Assembly (NCBI RefSeq): GCF_000474235.1
Contig: NZ_BATA01000018.1
Coordinates: 1 to 36,514, forward strand
Direction of reading: 5' to 3'
Length of the DNA: 36,514 bases
Source: Halarchaeum acidiphilum MH1-52-1
Lineage (GTDB): Archaea; Halobacteriota; Halobacteria; Halobacteriales; Halobacteriaceae
Each line of letters starts with the position of its first letter. Positions within the stretch are counted from its first letter, which is position 1. Shown here piece after piece: positions 27,822 through 35,691 of the stretch. Both the position numbers and the translations under genes were made by a program. The notes beneath the pieces were generated by a model. The model ran no database searches, was not told the DNA's origin, and worked only from the letters and a program-made list of their open reading frames with translations.

Positions 27822-27978
27822 GTAGCCGCGAAGCCACGCTTCGCCCGCCGATGTGAAGTAGGCCCGACGCCACTCACACCACCCACGCCGACTCTCGCAC
27901 CGCACGCTCGACTATCGACGCACGATTTCTTTCGACGCGATTCAGCCAGCGACGGCTATCTTTCTTCGAGGAGAGAAT

Positions 27979-28328
27979 CCCGCCGTTTACGGCGGGGGTG
28001 AATCCGACACCCCCTCCAGAAACCACGTTCTGACGCTAATACGGATATTTGAGTGGTCTCGAGTCGTAGCATGACGTACACCGAGGCGGTCTCACCGCCC
28101 CTCTAAATGCACAGTATCGGGACTCCGAGACTCAGAACGTTCGAGACATCCATCTCGAACCGCTGTGGTGTCTCGGGACAAGATAACTCCGAATCCCCCT
28201 CCCGGGGATAGGAGTAACGGCGGTGTGGCCCCGCCAGTAGCCCAGTCATGCCGACCGGGTTAAACCAGTAAATATCCCAAATCAGCGGTGCGATGCCGTG
28301 GAAAGCCCCGTCGTACACGACGGGGAGG
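27979..28328. mobile_element. palindrome-ended non-autonomous element relic (IS200/IS605-derived, PATE-like)
   Basis: A gene-free segment bounded by two short hairpins with similar surroundings: CCCGCCG-TTTA-CGGCGGG at 27979-27996 (preceded by GAGAGAAT) and CCCCGTCG-TACA-CGACGGGG at about 28306-28325 (preceded by GTGGAAAG, followed by AGGAGATC). Such subterminal hairpins with flanking GAATCCC/GGGGAGGA are characteristic of haloarchaeal IS200/IS605-group ends and of the palindrome-associated elements described in Haloquadratum. No TnpA or TnpB coding remains; the longest frame inside (about 70 codons, minus strand) has no recognisable domain. Exact ends are uncertain. Confidence 0.55.
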
Positions 28329-28331
28329 AGA

Positions 28332-28496
28332 TCACCCGCGAATGGTCCGGTAACCGAAGGCGACGAAGTTGAACGCGCCGACGCCGACGAAGAGCCAGCA
28401 GGTGTCGGTGCTGTAGTCGGTGACGGCGGGGAAGCAGGCGAGGCCCGCGGCGACGAAGACCACCGCGAGTATCGCGTTGACGGTCGCGTCGTTCAC
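28332..28496 (-). CDS. small two-helix membrane protein
   Basis: A 54-residue protein from GTG 28496 (MNDATVNAILAVVFVAAGLACFPAVTDYS). There are two hydrophobic segments, about residues 5-22 and 31-45 (CWLFVGVGAFNFVAFGY). A TATTTTGAT element about 25-33 nt upstream makes this GTG the likely start; an earlier in-frame GTG at 28532 would sit in the promoter. The gene ends next to the palindrome-ended element. The function is unknown. Confidence 0.62.
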   Translation of the reverse strand: MNDATVNAILAVVFVAAGLACFPAVTDYSTDTCWLFVGVGAFNFVAFGYRTIRG

Positions 28497-28548
28497 GTCG
28501 ACACAGTTCGCGGGAGCGATCAAAATACCCACCCTCGATCGTTCCCAT

Positions 28549-28758
28549 TCAGACCGGGTTCTCCTCCGCGAAGACGCCCTGCGTCATCCGGTAGGCGGTG
28601 AGGAAGAAGAGGACGACTGCGAGGCAGACGGTGATCCCGAGGAGGAAGAACACGAGGACCTTCGGGATCGGGAGCCACCCCCCGATGGTGCCGAGCGCGA
28701 GGACGAGCGACACCGTGGCGACCGACGACAGGACGCTGTGTGCTCTCACGTGCGGCAT
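28549..28758 (-). CDS. small two-helix membrane protein
   Basis: A 69-residue protein from ATG 28758: MPHVRAHSVLSSVATVSLVLALGT, then GGWLPIPKVLVFFLLGITVCLAVVLFFLTAYRM and a short tail FAEENPV. Two membrane helices are evident. The long reading frame upstream of the ATG is antisense to the neighbouring dehydrogenase gene and is not coding. Divergent from that gene (81 bp apart). The function is unknown. Confidence 0.68.
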   Translation of the reverse strand: MPHVRAHSVLSSVATVSLVLALGTIGGWLPIPKVLVFFLLGITVCLAVVLFFLTAYRMTQGVFAEENPV

Positions 28759-28839
28759 TTGGGACCACAGGACCATAGGGTGCCCGGTGACTACGGGTGC
28801 GTCGCGCGTTCTAAGTGTTCTCCCGGCGTCCCCTCCGAC

Positions 28840-29826
28840 ATGGAGACGCTCCTGCTGGCGAACGAGGACGTGGACGCGAACACCCCGATGGCCGAACTCG
28901 TCGCGGCGATCCGGGACGCGTTCGTCGCCTACGAGCGCGGGAACGCCCAGATGCCCGCGAAGTCCTACATCGATCTCCCGCAGTACAACGGCGACTTCCG
29001 CTCGATGCCCGCCTATCTCAGCACCGACGAGTGGGACGCCGCCGGCATCAAGTGGGTGAACGTCCACCCGGACAACCCCGACTCGTTCGACCTCCCGACC
29101 GTCATGGGGACGATGATCTACTCCGACCCGGAGAACGCCTATCCGCTCGCGATCATGGACGGCACGGAACTCACGATGAAGCGCACGGGCGCGGCCGCCG
29201 CCGTCGCCACCGACGCGCTCGCCGTCGAGGACGCCACGTCGCTGGGAATCGTCGGCGCCGGCGTCCAGTCCTACACGCAACTGGAGGCCATCAGCGAGGT
29301 GCGCGACATCACGGAGGTCGTGGTGAGCGACCTGCGCGAGGAGCGCGTCGAGCGCTTCGTCGCTCGCTTCGGGGACGAGTTCGACGTCCGCGGGGGCACG
29401 ATCAGCGAGGCGGGGCACTGCGACGTCCTCTCGACCGTGACGCCCGTCGAGGACCCGATCGTCGGTCCGCGCGATCTCGGTCCGCACACGCACGTCAACG
29501 CGATGGGCGCGGACGCGGCCGGGAAGCACGAACTCGCCGACGAAGTACTACTCGCCGCGACGCTCGTCATCGACGACTACGCGCAGACGACCCACTCCGG
29601 CGAGATCAACGTCCCGTGGAGCGCCGGAACGCTGGGCGACGACGACATCTACGGGGAAATCGGCGAGATCGTCGCGGGGGAGAAGACCGGGCGGACGGCC
29701 GCGGACGACGTGACGGTGTTCGATTCGACGGGGCTGGCGATTCAGGACGTCGCGGCCGCGCACGTCGTCTACGCGCACGCGAGCGAGCGCGAGAACGGGA
29801 CGGCCTTCGGCCTACTCGGAGTCTGA
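28840..29826 (+). CDS. ornithine cyclodeaminase/alanine dehydrogenase family protein
   Basis: A 328-residue member of the OCD/mu-crystallin family. Seen are the substrate-binding MPAKSYIDLP region, GTELTMKRTGAAAAVATDAL (with the family's Lys/Arg-Thr-Gly-Ala motif, about 103-122), and the NAD-binding LGIVGAGVQSYTQLEA (about 131-146), then GPHTHVNAMGADAAGKHEL. Archaeal members of this type have been shown to act as L-alanine dehydrogenases (for example in Archaeoglobus); ornithine cyclodeamination or ketimine reduction are alternatives. The start ATG 28840 gives the family N-terminus METLLLANEDV. Confidence 0.87.
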   Translation: METLLLANEDVDANTPMAELVAAIRDAFVAYERGNAQMPAKSYIDLPQYNGDFRSMPAYLSTDEWDAAGIKWVNVHPDNPDSFDLPTVMGTMIYSDPENAYPLAIMDGTELTMKRTGAAAAVATDALAVEDATSLGIVGAGVQSYTQLEAISEVRDITEVVVSDLREERVERFVARFGDEFDVRGGTISEAGHCDVLSTVTPVEDPIVGPRDLGPHTHVNAMGADAAGKHELADEVLLAATLVIDDYAQTTHSGEINVPWSAGTLGDDDIYGEIGEIVAGEKTGRTAADDVTVFDSTGLAIQDVAAAHVVYAHASERENGTAFGLLGV

Positions 29827-29836
29827 GTCCGAGTCG

Positions 29837-30073
29837 CTACTCCCCGTCGCGGGGGCGACGGAACGGGTCGTAGAACGAGCGCACCATCGAGTTCAGCACG
29901 TGCGCGACGACGAGGAAGGGAATGAGGGGGATCACCAACACGAGGATGACGACGAGGTAGAGCAGTCCGAAGAAGTCCATCTCCTGTCGGCCGACCAGCC
30001 CGCCCTCCTCGACGTTCGGCGAGAGCGTCCGCTTCAGTTTCTCCCGGATGTTCCGCGGCGCCTGCGTGGTCAT
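29837..30073 (-). CDS. small haloarchaeal membrane protein
   Basis: A 78-residue protein: hydrophilic N-terminus (MTTQAPRNIREKLKRTLSPNVEEGGLVGRQEMDFFG), one strong hydrophobic segment LLYLVVILVLVIPLIPFLVV (about 37-56), then a basic tail with FYDPFRRPRDGE. Its layout is like small proteins grouped, to my recollection, as DUF7535 (not verified). Located just upstream of leuS's 3' end on the same strand (48 bp), possibly co-transcribed. Function unknown. Confidence 0.72.
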   Translation of the reverse strand: MTTQAPRNIREKLKRTLSPNVEEGGLVGRQEMDFFGLLYLVVILVLVIPLIPFLVVAHVLNSMVRSFYDPFRRPRDGE

Positions 30074-30121
30074 ACGGGGCGCTTCGGCGCCCGGGGGATT
30101 AAGCCCCCCGGCTTCTCCTCG

Positions 30122-32967
30122 TCACTCCAGCCGGATCGCGGGGCGGAACGGCACCGCCTGCGTCGCCTTCTCGTCTGCGGCCTCGTCCTCCGGAACGACG
30201 TCGACGCTCGCGTCGAACTCCCGCGAGAGGAAGCCCGCGGCGTCCGCGTACAGTTCGGTCTCGTCGACGGCTTCGAGCGCCGCGAGGTCCTCGTCGTCGT
30301 ACTCCCTGATATCGGCGACGAGGTCCTGCACGAGATCGTTGACGGCGTCGCCGCGCTCGCGCAGCGACTCCCGCTGCATCACCTTCCCCATCACCGCACC
30401 GACGTCGGGACCGGTCTCCGCGACCGTCTCGAACACCGCCCCCTTCCAGTCGGCGGGCGTGTAGACCGTGATGTTGGCCGGGTCGGTGCCCGTAACGTCC
30501 ACGATGTCGCGGACGTCGTCCACGAGCGATTCGATCAGCTCCTCCTCGACCTCGACGCGCGCGCTCTCCAGTTCGGGATCGACGCTCGGCCACGCGGCGT
30601 CCTCGACGGGCACGCCGTCGAGTGCCTCATGCAGTTCGTTCGCGAGGAACGGCACGACGGGCGCGAGCAGGCGCAGGCGCGTGCGCAGGACTTCTTGGCG
30701 CACCCACTTCGCCGCCGGACGCTCTGTGTCCGTGCGCTTGCGATACCAGCGCAGGTCCTCCTCGAAGCGGTAGAAGGCCTCTTGGGAGGCGCTTCGCGTC
30801 TCGAACTCGTCCATCGCGCGCGTCGTACGCTCGATCGTCCGCTGGAGCCGGGAGAGGAGCCAGCGGTCGATGCGCTGCAGGTCGACGTCGCCTTCGTTGG
30901 GGACATCGAGGGCGACGACGTCCTCGGCGCGCTCGTAGAAGCGATTCAGGCTCTTGCGCGTCGAGGCGACCTCGTCGGCGCGCCAGTCGTAGTCCTGCCA
31001 CGGCTGGGCGGAGTTGAGCAGGAAGAAACGGACCGTGTCCGCGCCGTACTCCTCGATGGCCTCCGCGGGGAGGACGACGTGCCCCTTCGAGGAGGACATC
31101 TTCTCGCCCTCCAACAGGCCCATCCCCATGATCGCGACGCCCTCCGGCCAGTTCGCACGCTCGAAGAGATCGGCGTGGTGGAAGAGGAAGAACGTCAGGT
31201 GATTGGAGATGAGGTCGTTCCCGGAAACGCGGTAGTCCACGGGATACCAGTAGTCCCACTCCTCGCGGAGTTCGAGGGCCTTCTCGGGCGCCTCACCGTC
31301 GACCGCGTCAGGTCCGTCGAAGAGCGCGTCGAAGAACTCCGGCGTGAGTTCTTCGGGGGGGACGTCCTCGATCCGGTGGGCGATCGTGTAGTACGCCATG
31401 TAGATCGTCGAGTCCGAGAGCGGTTCGATGACGAAGTCGTCGTCCCACGGGAGCTTCGTCCCGAGACCGTAGTTCCGAATGCACGGCCACTCCTCCAGCC
31501 AGTCGATCGTGTGATCGAACTGGTCGCGGCCCGTCTCCGGCACGACGTCCATGTTCGAGACGGCCTCGTGGGCGAGCGCCTTCCAGTCCTCGTCGTTGTA
31601 CGTGAGGAACCACGTCTCCTGCTCTGCGACCTCGACCTTCCCGCCGCAGCGACAGACGACCGGCTCGGAGAAGTCGTACATCGCGTCGAACTGCCCCGAT
31701 TCGCGGTAGCGCGCCGCGAGTTCGTCGCGGACGTCTTCTACCACTTTCCCCGCGTCGTCGCCGTACATGTCCCGCAGTTTCCCGCCGTGGAACTCGCGGT
31801 TGTAGACCTCCTGTGTGGCCTCTTCCAGCAGGGGGTCGTCCGCGCTCGTGATCTCGTGCTCCTCGACGGCCGCGCGCGCCGGGAAGACGTCGTCGTAGGC
31901 CTCGACGTCGATGATGGCCTTCGGCTCGATTTCCGCTACCTCGGCGGGATCGATACCGTACTCGCGCATCCGCTCGTCGTCTTCTTTGGCCGCTTGCAGG
32001 GCCATCCAGTCGTCCGGCGAGTGCGCGGGCACGGACATGACGACGCCCGTCGCGTTGTCCGGATCGACGAAGTCCGCGGGGAGGATCAGGACGTCCTCAC
32101 CCGTCACGGGATTCTCGACGCGCTCACCCACCAAGGCCTCGCCGCGGAACTCCTCCACGATCTCGACATCGCGCTGCTGGAGCGTCAGCTTGTGCGCGGC
32201 GTCGTGGCTGATGAGCCACGTTTCGCCATCTACCTCGGCCTCCACGTAGTCGCCTCGGGCTTGATGTAGGCGTTCGTGACGCCGCGCACCGTCTCGGGGC
32301 GGAGCGTCGCCATCGGAACCGTGGTGCTTCCGAGTCCGAACTTCACGAGCGTGTACTCCTGTCGCTCGGCCTCCTCGCCCTCCAGCAGGTCGTGCGTGGT
32401 GACGGGGTTCTCCTCCTCGGTGCAATACTTCACGGGGTGGAAGCCCTTCTCGAGGCGGTCGTCCTCGCGGAGGGTCTCGTACTGCCACGTGACGAACTTC
32501 GAGTATCGGTCGTCGTTCGTCGTGAACTCCCGGCGCCAGTCGATGCTGAGGCCGAGGGACTTCATGTTGCGCTTGTAGTGGTTCTCGATGAAGTAGCGCG
32601 CGAAGCCCATCGGCGTCTCCAGCTCTTCGAGTTCGTCCTCGGGGACGTTGTACGTGTCGCGGAGGACGGAGAGCTGCTCCTCCTCGCCCTTCTGGAGGCG
32701 GTTCACGGCGCCGATGATCGGCGTGCCCGTGACGTGCCACGCGATCGGGAAGAGGACGTCGTCGCCTTGGAGGCGTCGATAGCGCGCGTAGACGTCCGGG
32801 ACGGTGTACGTCCGCGCGTGCCCGATATGCATTCCACCGGAGGGATAGGGGTACGGCACCGTGACGAACGTCGCGTCCTCATCAGAGCCGGGATCGGCTT
32901 CGTACCTCCCGCCGTCCTCCCAGCGCTCCTGCCACTTCCGTTCGAGTGCCCGCGGCTCGTAGGTCAT
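30122..32967 (-). CDS. leuS: leucyl-tRNA synthetase (one -1 frameshift as written)
   Basis: The protein begins MTYEPRALERKWQERWEDGG. HIGH is present as YPSGGMHIGHARTYT (about 48-62), the CP1 editing-domain motif as ATLRPET, and KMSKS as EGEKMSSSKGH. The sequence shifts frame at 32251/32252 near codon 239: the first part ends NAYIKPEA and the second resumes DYVEAEVDGETWLIS, one base short. Restoring it gives about 949 residues, the normal archaeal LeuRS length. The enzyme charges tRNA-Leu and edits mischarged products; it is normally essential, so the shift is most likely an error in the sequence rather than a dead gene. Confidence 0.93.
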
Positions 32968-33058
32968 GCTCCGTCGTTCACCGCCGCGGGCAAAAAGGCC
33001 TCCCATCCCCGAGCAGTTGGGGGAAACGCTTTCGTCCGACCGCGCCGACGGCCAGCTC

Positions 33059-33547
33059 GTGGATGACTTCACGGCGCGCGTGCACGCCGCCCTCCGCGAC
33101 GCCCTCGCCGAGCGCCTGCCCGCGCGGACGTGGGAGACGGAGTGGTACGCGCGCCGGACACCCGTGGACGTCGCGGGCATCCTCGACGCCGACGTCGACG
33201 TCGACGGCGATCCCCTCGTCCTCGTCGAAGTCGAGATGCGGCGAGCGGACCCCGCGAACAACCCCGTGAAGATCGCGCGCTACGCCCACGAGGGCGACTT
33301 CGAGCGCGATGTCCGCCTCGTCCAGTTGTTCAGCAACTACTACGACCTCGACTCGGGTGGGATCTCCTCAAAGCGGGAGAACGCCGAGTTCGTCGGCCGA
33401 CTCGCCGGTGAGCACGTCGCCGGCATCACTTACGCCGCCCTCGACCTCTCCGTCACGCCGCCGAAGCACGGCGCGACGCCGAGCGAGGAGTGGGGGGCGG
33501 CCGTCTCCGCTGCCGCCGACGACATCGCCTCACTCCTCCGGGAGTAG
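33059..33547 (+). CDS. nuclease-like conserved haloarchaeal protein (possible PD-(D/E)XK fold)
   Basis: A 162-residue protein from GTG 33059 (MDDFTARVHAALRDAL). The core VDVAGILDADVDVDGDPLVLVEVEMRRADPANNPVKIARY has an Asp followed by an E-x-E strand and a downstream Lys, reminiscent of restriction-endonuclease-like nucleases, but the match is weak. GAAACGCTTTC at about 33023-33033 is placed about 30 nt ahead of this GTG, which is why I prefer it to the earlier ATG at 32966 that would overlap the leuS start. Convergent with the peroxiredoxin gene, overlapping by 18 bp. Confidence 0.68.
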   Translation: MDDFTARVHAALRDALAERLPARTWETEWYARRTPVDVAGILDADVDVDGDPLVLVEVEMRRADPANNPVKIARYAHEGDFERDVRLVQLFSNYYDLDSGGISSKRENAEFVGRLAGEHVAGITYAALDLSVTPPKHGATPSEEWGAAVSAAADDIASLLRE

Positions 33548-33979
33548 CCCGGAGTGCCGGATGTCCTCCAGCACTTCCTCGGCGTGCCCCTCCGGCGACA
33601 CGCCCGCGTACGCCGCTTTCACCTCGCCGTCCGCGAGCACGAACGTCACGCGCTCAGCCGCCCCGCTCGAATGATCGACGCCGAAGGCGTCCGCGATCTC
33701 GCCCTCGGGATCCGCGAGCAGGTCGAATTTCAAACCGTGCTTCTCGCAGAAGTCCGCGTGGGAGTCCGCGTCGTCCGTCGAGACGCCGTAGACGTCCACG
33801 CCGGCCGCCTCGTAGGCGTCGAGTTCCGCGTTGAACCCCTTCGCCTCCACCGTACACCCCGGCGTGTCGTCGCGGGGATAGAAGTAGAGGACTGTCGGCG
33901 TCGCGAAGTCGAGTTCCACCGTCTCGCCGTCCTGCGTTTCCGCCGTCACCGTCGGTGCGTCGTCGCCGATATCGAGCAT
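33530..33979 (-). CDS. peroxiredoxin, BCP/PrxQ-like
   Basis: A 149-residue thioredoxin-fold peroxidase: LYFYPRDDTPGCTVEAKGF holds the peroxidatic Cys in the family's TPGCT context. Classical PrxQ has a resolving Cys five residues later (CTxxxC); here that position is Lys, and the only other Cys is in DFCEKHG, about 37 residues on. It therefore may work as a 1-Cys or atypical 2-Cys enzyme. It reduces hydroperoxides in the cytoplasm. ATG 33979 (MLDIGDDAPTVT) gives the family N-terminus. Upstream lie two copies of a 59-bp promoter-like repeat. Confidence 0.88.
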   Translation of the reverse strand: MLDIGDDAPTVTAETQDGETVELDFATPTVLYFYPRDDTPGCTVEAKGFNAELDAYEAAGVDVYGVSTDDADSHADFCEKHGLKFDLLADPEGEIADAFGVDHSSGAAERVTFVLADGEVKAAYAGVSPEGHAEEVLEDIRHSGLLPEE

Positions 33980-34019
33980 ACGTGAGTGCACGCGCCGTCG
34001 CCACTTCGTCGTTGCGCCC

Positions 34020-34078
34020 CGCTCCTCCGTTTAAGTGTCTCTCGCCACAAGTAATATATACGACCGAGGTGCGCCCGG
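34020..34078. repeat. 59-bp promoter-like repeat, copy 1
   Basis: This copy matches copy 2 (34131-34189) at 56 of 59 positions, with a period of 111 bp. It contains TTTAAGTGTC and AGTAATATATACG, each TATA-like. It lies upstream of the peroxiredoxin gene and downstream of the Hsp20 gene, both minus strand, so on the minus strand it can supply a promoter for the peroxiredoxin. Confidence 0.88.
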
Positions 34079-34130
34079 TCATTCTCCGGTCGCACGTATC
34101 ACGCCGCGGAGCGACGGCGCTGCGACTCAC

Positions 34131-34189
34131 CGCTCCTCCGTTTAAGTGTCTCTCGCTACAAGTAATAGATACGACCGAGGGGCGCCCGG
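34131..34189. repeat. 59-bp promoter-like repeat, copy 2
   Basis: Second copy of the direct repeat at 34020-34078, differing at three positions. One difference changes ATATAT to ATAGAT, weakening the TATA-like element. It begins 45 bp past the end of the Hsp20 gene. It could be a duplicated promoter or an operator pair. Confidence 0.88.
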
Positions 34190-34233
34190 ATTTCTCGGGC
34201 GTCTACACCGATCCCGACGAGCCGCGCGGCCGT

Positions 34234-34626
34234 TCACTCGACGGCGATATGCTCCTCGTTCGGGCCGTCCTTCGGGAGTCGAACCGTCAGTACGCCGTTC
34301 TCGTGACGCGCCGACGTCCCCGCCTCCTGCACGTCGCCCGGCAACGTCACCGCGCGCTCGATCGACTCGTGGTGCCGCTCGCGTCGAACGTAACGCTCCG
34401 TCACCGAGCGTTCCGTCTCACGTTCCGCGCGCACGCGGAGCGTCCGCCCGTCGAGTTCCACGTCGATGCCGTCCCGATCGTATCCCGGGAGGTCCGTTCG
34501 CACCTCGTAGGCGTCGCCCGTGTCGGCGACGTCCACGGGTGTCGGGTGACGCTCGCCGCCCTCGAACGCCGCGTTCAGATCCTCGATCGTCTCACCGAGT
34601 TCATCGAACGGATCGCGTCGGGCCAT
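34234..34626 (-). CDS. Hsp20/alpha-crystallin family small heat-shock protein
   Basis: A 130-residue protein. The N-terminus MARRDPFDELGETIEDLNAAFE is followed by the alpha-crystallin domain (about 38-125): PVDVADTGDAYEVRTDLPGYDRDGIDVEL, RAERETERSVTERYVRRERHHESIERAVTLPGDV and ARHENGVLTVRLPK, which is the conserved GVLTV strand. It holds partly unfolded proteins. No I-x-I tail motif is clear: the end is EEHIAVE. It is encoded upstream of the peroxiredoxin on the same strand, but the repeats between them suggest separate transcripts. Confidence 0.93.
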   Translation of the reverse strand: MARRDPFDELGETIEDLNAAFEGGERHPTPVDVADTGDAYEVRTDLPGYDRDGIDVELDGRTLRVRAERETERSVTERYVRRERHHESIERAVTLPGDVQEAGTSARHENGVLTVRLPKDGPNEEHIAVE

Positions 34627-34772
34627 ACGTCCACCGACGGCCCAGCCACGCAAAAAGCGGTCGGCCGCCGCGGCGCCCGCGGTCGGAGACGAGGTCGCGG
34701 CCCTCGCCTCGCTCACGGGTCGTCCCTCCCCGTTCGCTATCAGTGGCGACTCCCATTGGTCGTCGAAACCAC

Positions 34773-35582
34773 TCACACCACGTGCTCGACATCGTAACTC
34801 CCGAGCTTCCGCACCCATCCGCCCTCGGCGAGCGCTTCGATCTCCGCGAGCGCGTCCTGCGTCCGATCCTCGAAGAGTCCGCCGTCGACGTCGAGGTGGA
34901 AGACGTAATCGCCGAGGTGTTCGCCGCTCGGGCGCGACTCGACGCGCGTGAGGTTGACGCCGCGGTCCGCGAACGGCTCCAAGAGTTCGAGCAGGAGACC
35001 CGGGTAGTTCGCGTCCGGGTAGACGACGAAGCTCGACTTTCCGCCGGCCTCGGAGCGCTCCGCTGGCGGCGCGAGGACGAAGAAGCGGGTCGCGTTCGAG
35101 CGCCGGTCTTGGATGTCCGCGGCGATCACCTGCAGGTCGTCCGTCGCGTTGTCCGGGTGGCCGATACCGGCGATCGCGGGGTCCTCGGCGGCGAGTTCGA
35201 CGCCGCGTGCGGTCGAGGCGACGGCCTCGATGGTCGCGTCGGGGTAGTGTTCGTCGAGGTACTCGCGACACTGCGCGAGCGCCTGCGGGTGGCTCGCGAC
35301 GGTGTCGAACTCCTCCGATCGGGAGAGGAGACCGTGTTTGATCGGCGTGATGACCTCGCGGACGACCGCGACGTCGCGGGCGGCGAGCGCGTCCAGCGTC
35401 TCCGTGACGCTGCCCTCGATGCTGTTCTCGATGGGGACGACGCCCCGCGCGGCGTCGCCGTCCGCCACCGCGTCCACGATGTCGCGGATGGACTCGCGGA
35501 ACTCGATGTCGTCGTCGCTCGCGACCGCCCCGGCGGCGCGGTGCGAGTACGTCCCGGCGGGTCCGAGCGTGACCGTGCGCAT
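34773..35582 (-). CDS. pheA: prephenate dehydratase
   Basis: A 269-residue enzyme converting prephenate to phenylpyruvate for phenylalanine synthesis. The dehydratase domain (1-about 178) starts MRTVTLGPAGTYSHRAA and has PIENSIEGSV and the catalytic SNATRFFVLA (TRF motif). The ACT domain (about 190-265) has KSSFVV ... GVNLTRVESRPSGEHLGDYVFHLDVDG, the ESRP motif of phenylalanine feedback control. No chorismate mutase domain is fused. An inverted repeat between the TATA-like element and the start may be an operator. Confidence 0.95.
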   Translation of the reverse strand: MRTVTLGPAGTYSHRAAGAVASDDDIEFRESIRDIVDAVADGDAARGVVPIENSIEGSVTETLDALAARDVAVVREVITPIKHGLLSRSEEFDTVASHPQALAQCREYLDEHYPDATIEAVASTARGVELAAEDPAIAGIGHPDNATDDLQVIAADIQDRRSNATRFFVLAPPAERSEAGGKSSFVVYPDANYPGLLLELLEPFADRGVNLTRVESRPSGEHLGDYVFHLDVDGGLFEDRTQDALAEIEALAEGGWVRKLGSYDVEHVV

Positions 35583-35589
35583 ACCACGA

Positions 35590-35604
35590 GGTAGGATCCC
35601 TACC
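35590..35604. promoter_or_regulatory. possible operator in the pheA promoter
   Basis: GGTAGG-ATC-CCTACC is a perfect 6-bp inverted repeat with a 3-bp spacer. It lies between a TCTTTTCCC TATA-like element (about 35606-35614, minus strand) and the pheA ATG at 35582, a position where a bound repressor would block transcription start. No other copy is seen nearby. Confidence 0.4.
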
Positions 35605-35691
35605 CGGGAAAAGACCGTCGGCGCCGCGGCACCGTTCCCGCCCGTACGGGACGGAAACGCTTTCCCCGCCGACCGTCTTGCGTCCATCCAC

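Noticed and set aside
28103..28318. 71-codon minus-strand frame inside the palindrome-ended element
   Set aside because: It spans the element's internal and hairpin sequences, has no recognisable domain or membrane pattern, and is better explained as element DNA.
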